DNA from: Sphaerisporangium viridialbum
GTDB taxonomy: Bacteria; Actinomycetota; Actinomycetes; Streptosporangiales; Streptosporangiaceae
Assembly: GCF_049674955.1 (NCBI RefSeq)
Contig: NZ_CP187232.1
Location: 6,262,001 to 6,326,000 of the forward strand
Length of the DNA: 64,000 nt
Direction of reading: 5' to 3'
Under the pieces are notes generated by a model. The model saw only the letters and a program-made list of their open reading frames with translations, ran no database searches and had not been told where the DNA came from. Shown here one piece after another: positions 27,501-33,490 of the stretch (position 1 is the first letter of the stretch; every line of letters starts with the position of its first letter). Both the position numbers and the translations under genes were made by a program.

Positions 27501-27970
27501 CCGGAGGTCGCCAGCGAGACCCTGGGCTGGGTGCTGCTGACGGAGAGCGGCCTGTTGGCGACCGTACGGGTGACCTCCAGCGTCAGGTCCAGGCGCCTGA
27601 CCGCGCCCACAGTGCTCGCCTTCGCCAGCAGCCGACCGGTACGCGGGCCCGGGAGCGGATACTCGTCCTGAAGGTCGGACAGGCTGGCGAGATCCTTGAG
27701 CTTGTCATACACCGCCACGTCGAACAGGTCGCCCATGCCCAGGCCGTCCGCACCGCCGGGCACCAGGCCGACGAGAGGCACCTGCTCCCCCATCGGACCA
27801 AGCGTGGCCATGCCCTTGCTGACGGCGGCGAAGCGCTCGACCGCGGTAAGGAGCGCGGCGGTCTCCGCATCCCGTTGCGTCGCCGCCACGGCGACCCGCG
27901 GTAGGGCTGTGACCAGACCTGCCAGCATCCCCAGCACGCACATGATGCTGACCAATCGTTGCCTCACCAC
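18560..27970 (-). CDS. Giant secreted RTX/hemolysin-type calcium-binding repeat protein (3,136 aa)
   Basis: The product starts at GTG 27970 or 27967, after GGGGGGTC, with a signal peptide (VRQRLVSIMCVLGMLAGLVT ... VAVAA). Residues about 30-1,880 are beta-rich and built from related modules. A P-L-(V/L)-G-x-x-(L/V) motif recurs (VPLVGLVPGG, LPLLGRSVSDL, LPLVGHDLQQG), and amphipathic PDGDG-x-LDLRELG-like calcium sites occur. Residues about 1,905-3,045 carry dozens of nonapeptide GGxGxDxx repeats (GGSGDDTAYGDDGADEVAGG and similar), forming calcium-filled parallel beta rolls. The last 90 residues are unique. In Gram-negatives such repeats drive type I secretion. Here a Sec signal is present instead. 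It is probably a cell-surface or matrix protein. The binding target is unknown. Confidence 0.85.
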   Translation of the reverse strand: MVRQRLVSIMCVLGMLAGLVTALPRVAVAATQRDAETAALLTAVERFAAVSKGMATLGPMGEQVPLVGLVPGGADGLGMGDLFDVAVYDKLKDLASLSDLQDEYPLPGPRTGRLLAKASTVGAVRRLDLTLEVTRTVANRPLSVSSTQPRVSLATSGGVDVTLKLVAKLPFAYDPATGSAWLGKDAVVTVQADGRLVAGAKPTAALGILGVDLSAGSSLSFTSTITSAASDPDGDGRLDLRELGAEGAAAGLFTFSRKGSANARLEVKAQPFAGAQVEGATATIDVTWPDLATGGPQVSVSQPDLDRLGRFQTLTPKDLLDGLAHLSGAITAVQRARWADQGNLDLPFMRGSLADAVRISEAIDKFVADSVDRNTGQPTFTSIQDLFAALGRARDLPGGAIIKVVGAGYDDATKKIAFTLVVDRSVNPIPEPLNPAGQVSSGAGTGVTYTAKTLRHSGQKWTPGEFAGRMVTAGASTGMVVDNTADTVTLAEDGWRAGVPTAGAPYRIAAADPMIGQVSFGDTFKARAGLDQANAATSVAGVMRGYHATATVVLDLSDPATGQACATRPDGQQKACPYRHTNPDGSSTVVTELPRAADRIMLRTGGDLFGASLSITSPINLNAVVGYLGVQLTGDLSMTSAADGDMVKVTLKDVGDVSLTRLFERLASDPAQILTSQVDATARARVNVGVPGIADFFGGRVTGDVEMPDVGKPGSLVFRGFDQIGKVKGFAFDPDNPRALFGTLLKSLGALATYLDQVKGSGPVGEAMTAKLPLLGRSVSDLVAAEEMGSGPGVVYGDGACGSENGFVTDPSRTFTPSYLGRGVIIGTRLMVVGAVCGEHTMAFTAKFGQALPEPGAAYALRSPLRDAIDRLTAAPPDTVQALVAELNKSLGGQVRVAYEDGGLRLSLAYDKKAALKEPLRFSFGERSLVAASGSGTLDAAVNGQVRLGLRMALKRDFDLARDLLVETDSSLDLETSARLDGTIKANIGPLPVSVGKAGDDPMQARLAYGVSLRYDGEDGESQEAVPPADFFAGLGVSLNETSESVTCDRDPLRDETDLALCAVLPAYLNGRPITADGKHALILRLPRVAPLAEMFDLTTKLPGDIDRLELPAFDFSTLPAGLELDWTNLGDGIDRYLTALETGMRTASYGGRLPLVGHDLQQGADFVGAKRQEIKVAVAKLPNGGRVPTGKNLRDWYNAELAPKVGPGVQPLITCVQVPEPTDPTACDAAKGTELTGIKFTIDIGKGVVDPQQGCVESCVGLERQLDIGIPGLALRQGSGKGVRAEAGWQVKATVGLDRTSGFYIDATSDNRPRANLGVNVSLPEEINAKLAILDVTLKNRAPKSPDLFAGTFTVGLKPVGRIGLQQLADAGDLVETSLHANAAVDWRFTVTPGSPMFPGLFGDFHLAWDLTKAGGPDPDDLSIAFTNVNLEAGDFFRTVLGPVVTQVKRVTDPVRPVIDQLYAPIPVLSDLSRSAGGGDVNLMTIAKKFNTLGGNSTTQFIERVVEITKVVSALPDCRGELHIPIGGFSVAGDKALTTQNSPDVADSLITDMAPATEDLFAALDQGARTCDKGNAAKAAQEQGPMQQSAKAGFSFPVLGNAGRSIFSLLMGKDVELVEFDSGPLRLGFTYSQSFGPVYAPPPIMVVISGTAGVEARIKAGFDTYGIRKAIEQGQVDLQVLDSLYLKTTDERGRPLPAITLSGRLEAGAAVDLLLIKGGVSGGISLGISMTWADPTNDGKFRFYEFAGVLLRNPMCLFVMDGKLRVYLKAWVELGVSIFKKRYDWTIVEATLLDFSVRPKCDEAPPKLATDSGSALVLHVGAMRGARGGSTAKPSDAAEQWTVSQLPGDEGFVVSALGVREEHRAAGLDRVLADGRAAKGSIRLVFQGYADGSGTPYPFDRKIVAFGGDGDDLILAGAGSNVVDGGKGNDQITSVDQYDEQGTSVAIVAGGPGDDYLTVGGAGGWVSGDGHLNPGSRRVGTVEVADWNAEGLPGAPADGPDDGDDRIAAGLGRNRLWGNGGNDTIGVASDSPLAATDPSPRFRAQPSLLVGGPGADILTGGSAADEIYTGPQEEFGPDASGPADSGPNYVDTGAGDDKVYGSQAVDLVAGRSLPGETGRVFGGGGEDVLAGGYGKDEIFGGPGDDWVIAEPSDVGEAEGRDDYGPARLVRHLPLPAGVQPSAKLLVGGDGDDHLVGGDGGATIFGDRWREEPCEEAVADGDGRDLVLGGSGKDTVSAGGGADRVEAGGGQDRVCGERGDDTLYGGADDDFVSGGSGDDTAYGDDGADEVAGGTGDDTLYGGAGDDSVVGEAGEDTLFGGSGDDLVVGGSRTAGKTDGADTLYGDAGADRLVGDNGDATGSFDLDGTPEEAGGPDVIHGGDDADTAFGGIGDDEVHGDAGDDHLEGGNGADQVSGEAGEDELVGGGSGPHPDAGDTLLGGDGPDVIAGDNAVLSTSGTATPVAVRSGQLHTHRVELLSGGSGADVADGGAGNDAIFGQGGADRLRGQEGDDYAEGGPGVDWVEGDQGDDDVVGGSHVAADDAADALFGGPGDDVVLGDNGQVRLSGGPARATVRLGSAGKPMTPRAVTLLGGGSGEDRISGGSGVDVLWGQGGDDYISGGGQGDYAEGGSGADQIRGDLPLSAKSAQTTSEPLGDPGWKGVASGQAELEGEDATPGQDDLIGGSSQPGADDKGDAIEGGGGADVLLGDNGSLVRTLVGNSERVYTERYGAGQAPADATRSRTHDPALPGDSTRFCTQAQATCEPEGAFGADRLYGDAGDDGLWGQDGDDRLYGGAGNDDLFGELGDDEMYGGEGDDAMLGDRGGVVNERIDAGDAQRLGFTVTLKSPPKETYRGFLLGSYDRRTDLLHDADGDTWVSAALPHDGFAKGGDDRMRGGPGRDSLHGGAGDDLINGDSGGDEVFGDDGADVIWGGKGCDPVLDAATADCRPGGVFDPAARGTDDRFVDHVFGGAGADLLDYNPRGSYPGDCAPGRMPEGTLTTVVDPCLWHRMTDKDNASTTDDQHHQGVDWQYGGEGRDVLQGDRTANGPNPGDKMIDWNGNFNLFTHCGPANGGHNIVREHSPAMLDFLAKVVWGSGAGRSLGDASGVRELAIPEHDSGPPYPTSPGHFDSPVACAP

Positions 27971-28107
27971 GAGACCCCCCGAGACCGAAAGACGGCATGC
28001 GAGGGATATGTCTAGTGATGGGGCCTAAAGAAGAACTTGTGGAGCCTTCCAAGAACCGGCTCGTCCGCTTAGGTCCGACTTAAGCCTCGCGACGGCTTCG
28101 GCGCTAG
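27971..28107 (-). promoter_or_regulatory. Promoter region of the RTX/metalloprotease operon
   Basis: The 130 bases upstream of the RTX gene are non-coding and comparatively AT-rich (AGAACTTGTGG, CTTAAGCCTC), with the ribosome binding site GGGGGG at about 27974-27979. No -10/-35 pair can be assigned with confidence. Confidence 0.3.
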
Positions 28108-28380
28108 CACGCGGTCAGGCCCGTTTCGACGATCATGGTATCGAGGCCGACTGGTGCCTGGTGGCACTCGACGAGAACCCTGAAGGAGCGATCGTGGAGG
28201 CGCTGACCGCAAAGACTACGTCTGCGTGGTGATCGGGGGCGGCATCCGCAAACACGAGCCGTTGCTCGAATTCTTCGAGAAGGTGGTCAACCTGGTCCGG
28301 CAGCACGCGCCCGACGCCGCCATCGCCTTCAACAGCAGCCCCGAGGACTGCGTCGACGCAGCTCTGCGGTGGCTGCGCTA
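28108..28380 (+). pseudogene. Conserved actinobacterial hypothetical protein, remnant
   Basis: Two adjoining frames encode FDDHGIEADWCLVALDENPE and, after a one-base slip near 28212, YVCVVIGGGIRKHEPLLEFF then HAPDAAIAFNSSPEDCVDAA, ending ALRWLR-stop at 28380. The VIGGG(I/V)RK and AIAFN-x-x-PED phrases recur in a small cytoplasmic family of unknown function. The N-terminus and start codon are missing. Confidence 0.55.
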
Positions 28381-28694
28381 GGTGTACTGATCACGGACGT
28401 TGGTGACAGCAGGGCAGGGCCTTGGCCAGGGCTTTCAAGGCTGGCCGACGAGCGCGCTGGACGAACCTGCATGTGCGATGGCGGGCTCCAGTGCCCTCTC
28501 GGCGCGAGCAATTTTCTCGTTGAACCTGGCTCTTGGCCTGAAGCGCATATTGCTACCTCGGCTGACTGGTTGCTAGGGGGTGTCATTTCTGCTTCTCCTG
28601 CTGGTCAGCGGCTCGTGGGAAGATCGGGATGCCGAGGTCGACGACTGGTCGCCGTAGCCGACGCTGGGCCTCCTCGCGCTTGGCCCGCAGGAAG
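28381..28694. other. Intergenic region, nothing recognised
   Basis: No gene fragment could be identified between the two relics. The AT content rises around 28500-28600. Confidence 0.3.
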
Positions 28695-28915
28695 GTCAGG
28701 GTCATATCACCTACCTGCTCTCGCTGGGCAGCCAGCAGGGCAATACCCACCTGCACTGGCACATCGCTCCCTTGCCGCCGGGAACTCCTTACGAGCAGCA
28801 GCAGTATCACGCCCTGATGACCGAGAACGGAGTGATCCCCTGGTCGGCGCGGCAGGCCCTCGAGCTCGCCGACCACCTCCGCGCGGCCCTTGCCGAGATC
28901 AGCGAAGGCAAGTGA
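28695..28915 (+). pseudogene. HIT-family hydrolase, C-terminal fragment
   Basis: The open frame ends at TGA 28913-28915 and contains NTHLHWHIAPLPPG, the histidine triad (HxHxH) of HIT nucleotide hydrolases, followed by PYEQQQYHALMTENGVI, typical of actinobacterial members. The N-terminal half is missing, with no start codon before the triad. Confidence 0.7.
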
Positions 28916-28947
28916 CCCTCGGCAAGGCGTTGGCTTTGGTTGTGCTG

Positions 28948-29097
28948 GTGCCACTTTGCTGAGACGAACGTGATTCTGGGCCACCTTGCTGAGACAGCAG
29001 AGTCGGCAGGCGGAGCGTTGCTAGGAAACCCCGCACCTCACAGACCCGGTTTGGGGGGCCACTTCAGTGAGACGGTGGCCACTTTGCATGAGACGGG
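28948..29097 (+). repeat. Array of IS21-type terminal repeats
   Basis: Four degenerate copies of GGCCACTTTGCTGAGACG lie at about 28948-28966, 28978-28995, 29057-29075 and 29077-29097, all in the same orientation. IS21-family ends carry such multiple transposase-binding repeats. No istAB genes are nearby, so this is a solitary end. Confidence 0.6.
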
Positions 29098-29135
29098 ACA
29101 GCTCCGGGGCACGGCCGAGCACACCCGCTCCGAGG

Positions 29136-29276
29136 GGCCGCAAGACCTTGGCCGAGGGCCGCATCGCCCTGCCCGACGGCACTCCGCTGGTCGAGGCGAC
29201 GGGCCTCTTGATCACCCCCCGCCGCGTGGACCCGTCGCCCGTTATCGGATCGCAATCAACCTTGCTCGGGGATGAG
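29136..29276 (+). pseudogene. Acyl-CoA thioesterase-like C-terminal fragment
   Basis: KTLAEGRIALPDGTPLVEAT and GLLITPRRVD resemble the last strands of PaaI/THEM-type hotdog thioesterases (x-GRI-x-x-PDG-x-x-x-A-EA). The frame ends at the stop just before the next gene. The catalytic part is absent. The assignment rests on about 30 residues. Confidence 0.4.
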
Positions 29277-29290
29277 AAGTCCAACCCAGT

Positions 29291-30286
29291 ATGAAGATCC
29301 TTTGCGGGGCGCTCGCCGTCCTCTCGGCCCTCGTGGCCGTCCCGGGTACGGCCCGCGCGGCCGCCCCCGCAGGCGAGAAGCCCGCCCCGATCCAGTACGC
29401 CGCCGCCTCCGACTGCGCCAAGGACCCGTACAACGCCCAGTGGTGCGGCCCCTGGTGGTACCGGACGACCGACGGCAAGCGCCACCCGCTCAACGGAGTG
29501 GCCCGGTGGACGGAGGCGGTCGCCGTCAGCGGGGACGGCCGCCGCCTTGCCTACATCAGGGCCAAGGACGCCCGGCTCGTCATCCGCGACCTCGACGGCC
29601 GGACACGGGTCTCGCGGGCCAAGGCGTGGCCGTCGACGAAGGAGCTGGATGTCACCCGCGTGACGATGTCGTATGACGGCTCCCTCGTGGCGGTGGACTG
29701 CTGCTGGGCCGGCTTCACCGACCACCCGGCGCGGGTCTACGACGCCGCCACCGGCGCCCTGCTGGGCAAGGTGCCGGGGGTGTCGGTGCATGACGACGCC
29801 CTGAGCTTCAGCGGCGACGGCGACCAGATCCTCGTCAGGACGGACGACGACAAGTCCGGCACGCTCAGTGTCCACAACCTGAACGGCAGGCGGACCGCCA
29901 GCGACGTGCCGCCCCGGCTCATCGGCGACAACGCAGCCACCGCCGCGCTGAACGCCGACGGGCACACCGTGGCCGTCTACGTCACCGGGCGCAAACCCAA
30001 GATCGCCCTGTACGACCTGGAGACCGGGCTGGTCACCGCCACGTTCCCCGTACCGGCGTCGGGCCAGAAGGTGGAGCGGGACCCTGCGGACGACAGGATC
30101 GCGGAGGTCGACACGGACGTCAGGCTCGACTGGACGGGCGACTCCACCCTGCGGATGATCAGGAAGGTCGGGTTCAAGCTGGTGCGGGTGAAGACCTACG
30201 GCATCGACGCCACCACCGGATCGGTGCGCCTCAAGCGCGCCTACGCCATCGCCGGAACCACCGAGGAGGCGGTCAGCGGCCTGTGA
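29291..30286 (+). CDS. Secreted beta-propeller-like protein
   Basis: The 331-residue product has a signal peptide (residues 1-24, KILCGALAVLSALVAVPGTA). Repeated blade-like units follow: ARWTEAVAVSGDGRRLAYIR, TMSYDGSLVAVDCC, ALSFSGDGDQILVR, ATAALNADGHTVAVY and LDWTGDSTLRMIR. Each has the small-x-DG-x-x-(L/V)A pattern of WD40/TolB-like propellers. Cysteines (DCAKD, WCGPWW, DCCW) may form disulfides. No catalytic motif is visible, so a binding role at the cell surface is most likely. No Shine-Dalgarno sequence is obvious, and the gene may be read from the relic promoter upstream. Confidence 0.65.
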   Translation: MKILCGALAVLSALVAVPGTARAAAPAGEKPAPIQYAAASDCAKDPYNAQWCGPWWYRTTDGKRHPLNGVARWTEAVAVSGDGRRLAYIRAKDARLVIRDLDGRTRVSRAKAWPSTKELDVTRVTMSYDGSLVAVDCCWAGFTDHPARVYDAATGALLGKVPGVSVHDDALSFSGDGDQILVRTDDDKSGTLSVHNLNGRRTASDVPPRLIGDNAATAALNADGHTVAVYVTGRKPKIALYDLETGLVTATFPVPASGQKVERDPADDRIAEVDTDVRLDWTGDSTLRMIRKVGFKLVRVKTYGIDATTGSVRLKRAYAIAGTTEEAVSGL

Positions 30287-30329
30287 CGCTGGGACGATGT
30301 CCCTGCGCGAGACGGTTCCCCGATGGTCC

Positions 30330-30830
30330 CCGCCAGGGCACGGCCTCGACCTGCGGCCGCAGGTCGAGGCCAACCTCGAAAGCCTGGGCGTGGACCGGCT
30401 CGACCTGGTCTACCCGCGCATCCGCCTGATGGAGCCACCGCGCGGCGAGTCGCTCGCCGAACGGTTCCAGGTGCTCGCCGCCGTGCGCAAAGAAGGGCTG
30501 ATCCACCATCTCGGGATCAGCCACGTCGACCCCGATCACCTCGCCGAGGCGCGGTCGATCGCCCCCGTCGCCACCGTCCAGAACAACTTCCACATGCCAA
30601 CCACGAGGAGCGAACCTCCTGGGCGCACGCACCCAAGCCGGCATCGCCCTCGTCCCGTTCTTCCCCCTCGGCGGCGGCCGCGCCGACCTCAACGACCCTG
30701 CCCTGGCCAAGGTCACGCAGCGGCACGACGCCACCGCCCAGCAGATCGCCCTGGCCTGGCCCGGCTCCTAGCCCTGTCCCCCGATCACCCCGGCCATCCC
30801 GGTCCATCACCCACCCTGGAGGAGAACCTG
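30330..30830 (+). pseudogene. Aldo/keto reductase, decayed
   Basis: The first frame reads QVEANLESLGVDRLDLVYPR, ERFQVLAAVRKEGLIHHLGI and HLAEARSIAPVATVQNNF, which are helices and strands 4-6 of an aldo/keto reductase barrel. Two further frames carry GIALVPFFPLGGG and the NADP-binding end. At least two frameshifts and the loss of the N-terminal Asp/Tyr/Lys part show that the gene is dead. Confidence 0.75.
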
Positions 30831-30929
30831 GGCGCCCATAGTACGGCGGAAAGGATGGTGGTCTGGTTGGCGTAGAACCACACCAGCACGGCCAGCAGTG
30901 GCATCGGGTTACTCGACGGTTAGCGTCTG

Positions 30930-31829
30930 GTGGTCCAAGTCGAGATGGAGGGTACCTCCTCCGTTCGCACGAAGCTGTCGCCAGGCGGAGTATCCGGTCA
31001 GGATCGCCTGTTCCCAGTCGGCGGCACGCAGGACGCTCACCTCGAGGTGGGAGGTCATAGTGGCGTGCTCGTGCGAGTCATGGAGCAGGCCGTTCGTGAC
31101 GGAATCATTGATCGAAACCCGGCTCGAGTGACTGGCTGGCGACGGCAGTATCAGCGGGCCGAAGATGAGTTGGACACTCCACGAGCGCTGGCGCTACCCG
31201 GCTGGGAGACATTGACCCGCCTCGCTGCCTCACTGGTCGAACGATCGGCCGACGCCTATCAAGGCTGGGGAGAAGTCGTCATCTTCGCGGCATGCACCGC
31301 TGCCCGAGTAGGTGAGGTATCCGGGGTGCGAGCTGGCGACATCGATCGTGATTCATGGACCTGGACCGTACGCCGGCAGACCACCCCCAGCCCCGGCGGG
31401 CTCGTGGACAAGGGCACGAAGGGCAAGCGAGCGCGCACTGTCCCACTGATCGAAGAAGTCCGGGACTTGGCCGCTCGCCGTCTCGACGCAATCGGCTCGG
31501 ACCCGGCTGCCCGGTTGTTCACCGGCCCTCGTGGCGGCCGCATCACCACGGCCGTTTTGCGTGACGCGACCCATTGGGACGAGGTGGTGACCAAGCTGGG
31601 CTTCGAGCACCTGCGTCGCCATGACCTTCGGCACACAGGCTTGACCTGGATGGCCGATGCCGGCGTGCCGGTGCATGTGCTTAGGAAGATCGCCGGTCAT
31701 GGCTCGTTGAGTACTACGCAGCGATACCTGCACCCGGACGCGCGCTCAATCTCCGATGCCGGTGCTGCGCTGAGCGCCCACCTCTCGGTGCGCCGGTCCC
31801 CAAGTGGTCCCCAGCTCCGAGCGGTGTAG
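30930..31829 (+). CDS. Phage/ICE-type tyrosine integrase, N-terminus decayed
   Basis: From about residue 45 the sequence is a normal integrase: VRVMEQAVRDGIIDRNPARV (core-binding end) and ALPGWETLTRLAAS. The catalytic domain has AARVGEVSGVRAGDI (Arg I), LRRHDLRHTGLTWMADAG (HxxR), IAGHGSLSTTQRYLHPD (His/Trp position and Tyr nucleophile). The first 40 residues and any upstream arm-binding domain do not match, so the 5' end has been replaced. The gene points at a tRNA-Pro attachment sequence 78 bases past its stop, behind a strong terminator, as in integrated actinomycete elements. Activity is doubtful because of the lost N-terminus. Confidence 0.75.
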   Translation: MVQVEMEGTSSVRTKLSPGGVSGQDRLFPVGGTQDAHLEVGGHSGVLVRVMEQAVRDGIIDRNPARVTGWRRQYQRAEDELDTPRALALPGWETLTRLAASLVERSADAYQGWGEVVIFAACTAARVGEVSGVRAGDIDRDSWTWTVRRQTTPSPGGLVDKGTKGKRARTVPLIEEVRDLAARRLDAIGSDPAARLFTGPRGGRITTAVLRDATHWDEVVTKLGFEHLRRHDLRHTGLTWMADAGVPVHVLRKIAGHGSLSTTQRYLHPDARSISDAGAALSAHLSVRRSPSGPQLRAV

Positions 31830-31857
31830 CCGACACGATGATCCAACCGACATGAAG

Positions 31858-31901
31858 AAAGGTCTGTTGATCTGCGGTTTCCCGCAGATCAACAGACCTT
31901 T
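31858..31901 (+). terminator. Bidirectional hairpin terminator after the integrase
   Basis: A perfect 20-bp stem (AAAGGTCTGTTGATCTGCGG with its complement) closes a TTTC loop. T-rich ends on both strands make it usable for the integrase and for the minus-strand tRNA half. Confidence 0.8.
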
Positions 31902-31906
31902 AGTCT

Positions 31907-31949
31907 GTCGGGACGACAGGATTTGAACCTGCGACCCCTTGACCCCCAG
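31907..31949 (-). tRNA. 3' part of tRNA-Pro(GGG), attachment-site core
   Basis: Read on the minus strand, the 43 bases run from the anticodon loop (CTGGGGG, anticodon GGG) through the anticodon stem strand TCAAG and the T arm (GCAGG-TTCAAAT-CCTGT) to the acceptor strand CGTCCCGAC. Beyond the anticodon loop, no D arm or 5' acceptor strand follows. Only the half usually duplicated when an element integrates into a tRNA gene is present, so this is an att site rather than a working tRNA. Confidence 0.8.
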
Positions 31950-32200
31950 GCAACTCAGACGGGGATCTTTACTGCAGGAAACTGCGCCTGACCTGCGGAA
32001 GCTGTTCCCCGGCGTTCTCGGTTGTCCAGGCTCGTACGTGGGCGTTGTCACCCACTTAGTCACCCGACTGCTGGGTCACAATCATGTCGAAGGATCGTGC
32101 GACAGGCGGCGCCACCTTGGCTCGCTGCGAGGCTTGGCTCTCCCCTCGTACCGTGGAGACCTGACCCAAGACCTGACCTAAGAAGGGTTGGGCGTGGGAG
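31950..32200. other. Short gene-free stretch beside the att site
   Basis: No gene or clear signal is visible between the att core and the IS3 fragment. Confidence 0.3.
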
Positions 32201-32329
32201 AGACGCAGGTTCGATCCGGAATTCCGGGCGGGTGCGGTGCGCATCGTCCGGGAGACCGGTAAGTCCATCGCTCAGGTCGCCGAGGACCTGGGGATCAATT
32301 CGGGGACGCTGGCCAACTACAGCCGGTAG
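32201..32329 (+). pseudogene. IS3-family OrfA, N-terminal fragment
   Basis: RRRFDPEFRAGAVRIVRETG and SIAQVAEDLGINSGTLANY form the helix-turn-helix that opens IS3-type OrfA transposase subunits. The frame stops after 42 residues (TAG 32327-32329). No OrfB follows. Confidence 0.8.
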
Positions 32330-32869
32330 CGACCCGAAAATGGCGGGACCCGCACTAGAGCGCCGTGCGGGACCCTCGATCAGGAAGTGTGGTCCTGACC
32401 TGTGGTGCAGCTTAAACGCCTGTGGTGCCTGTTGGGGTGCCGTCGCGCCAAGCGGATCGGCCGGCACGCCGTCGGACAGCCGTACGTCGAGGTCGAACGT
32501 GGCGAACCCGACCCGGGCGACCGTGCCGCCGCCGTGCCGCTCGACCGGCTGGAGCCGACATGTACGATCCTGTAAGGGCCGTAGAGCCGCCGCTTCTACG
32601 CTCTGGCCCTCTTCCCGACCTCCGAGCCGCTGGTCGTGGAGGCCCGCACCACCCAGGATCTCCTCAAGCAGATGCGCCAGGCCGAGAGGACATGATGGTC
32701 GCCGCCTGGCCATACGCACCGGTCGCCTGAGCCGTACCCGTGGCCGTCCTGCGGTTGCCTGAGCATCGCCCGAACACCACCCGGCCGTGACGCGCAGACC
32801 GCCGCGCGCGGATTCGGCCTGCCGTACGCCGTGAACTTCACCCCCCAGAACGAAGGACGACCGGACTCG
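32330..32869. other. Gene-poor stretch with one small coding remnant
   Basis: The segment 32595-32696 encodes RFYALALFPTSEPLVVEART and TQDLLKQMRQAERT-stop, which looks like the C-terminus of a small unidentified protein without a start. The rest carries no recognisable gene. Confidence 0.35.
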
Positions 32870-33287
32870 ATGAGCACCCCTGCCCTGCGAACGGAGACCG
32901 CTGCCTTCCCCGCCACGGAGGCGTCCGTGGGCGAGGCCCGGCGCTGGCTGAGCAAGATCTTGGACTGGCAGGCGTGCTGCGACGACGCGGTCTGGCTGCT
33001 GTCGGAGGCGGCGACGAACTCGGTGGCGCACACCGATTCGGCCGTGGTCGGGGTCACCGTGGTGGTCGAGGAGAACGGCGACGTGCGGGTGGAGGTCGCC
33101 GACGAGGGCGCGCAGACCATCCCCAGCATTCCCCTTCACCCGGATGACGACCTCGCCGCCTCCGGCCGCGGGATCCGCCTGATCCGCGCTCTGTCATCGC
33201 TGGGGTTTCACCGAGGAGCGCCCCCGCTGCGTCCTGTGGTTCGTCCTGTCCCCACGCGACCTGGACAGGGCATGCGGTGCCGCATAG
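32870..33287 (+). CDS. Anti-sigma-factor-type ATP-binding protein (HATPase_c_2), frameshifted
   Basis: ATG at 32870 follows GAAGGACG. The sequence FPATEASVGEARRWLSKIL, WLLSEAATNSVAHT (N box), VRVEVADEGAQ (G1) and ASGRGIRLIRALSS (G2) is that of the short RsbW/SpoIIAB-like ATPases that are numerous in actinomycetes. As printed, the frame diverges after LSSLGF. Removing one G from the GGGG run near 33204-33207 restores LGFTEERPRCVLWFVLSPRD and the natural TAG at 33285-33287, giving about 138 residues. The role is to bind sigma or anti-anti-sigma factors. None is adjacent. Confidence 0.75.
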
Positions 33288-33346
33288 TTGCGTTTCCGCA
33301 GCCGTATTCGAGGCGGTGGCACGTGACGTCCTGCCGAGATGGCAAG

Positions 33347-33383
33347 GGCCCGCCCCGACTGACGACGCCAGTCGGGGCGGGCC
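33347..33383. terminator. Convergent-gene terminator
   Basis: A 14-bp perfect stem (GGCCCGCCCCGACT with its complement) with a nine-base loop lies between the rightward ATPase gene and the leftward CocE-like gene. Confidence 0.75.
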
Positions 33384-33490
33384 TCATGTCAGGTCCGGGT
33401 CAGCGCTTCTCCTGCAGGACGTTCAGGACGAAGCTGCCGAGGGCCGAGAGGCCCTTCCCCTGAGGGACCCATGGTCACCGCCGGGTCGGA

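Noticed and set aside
32060..33139. A minus-strand 359-codon frame covering the IS3 fragment and the anti-sigma-like ATPase
   Set aside because: The plus-strand fragments match known families. The minus frame is the antisense of these.
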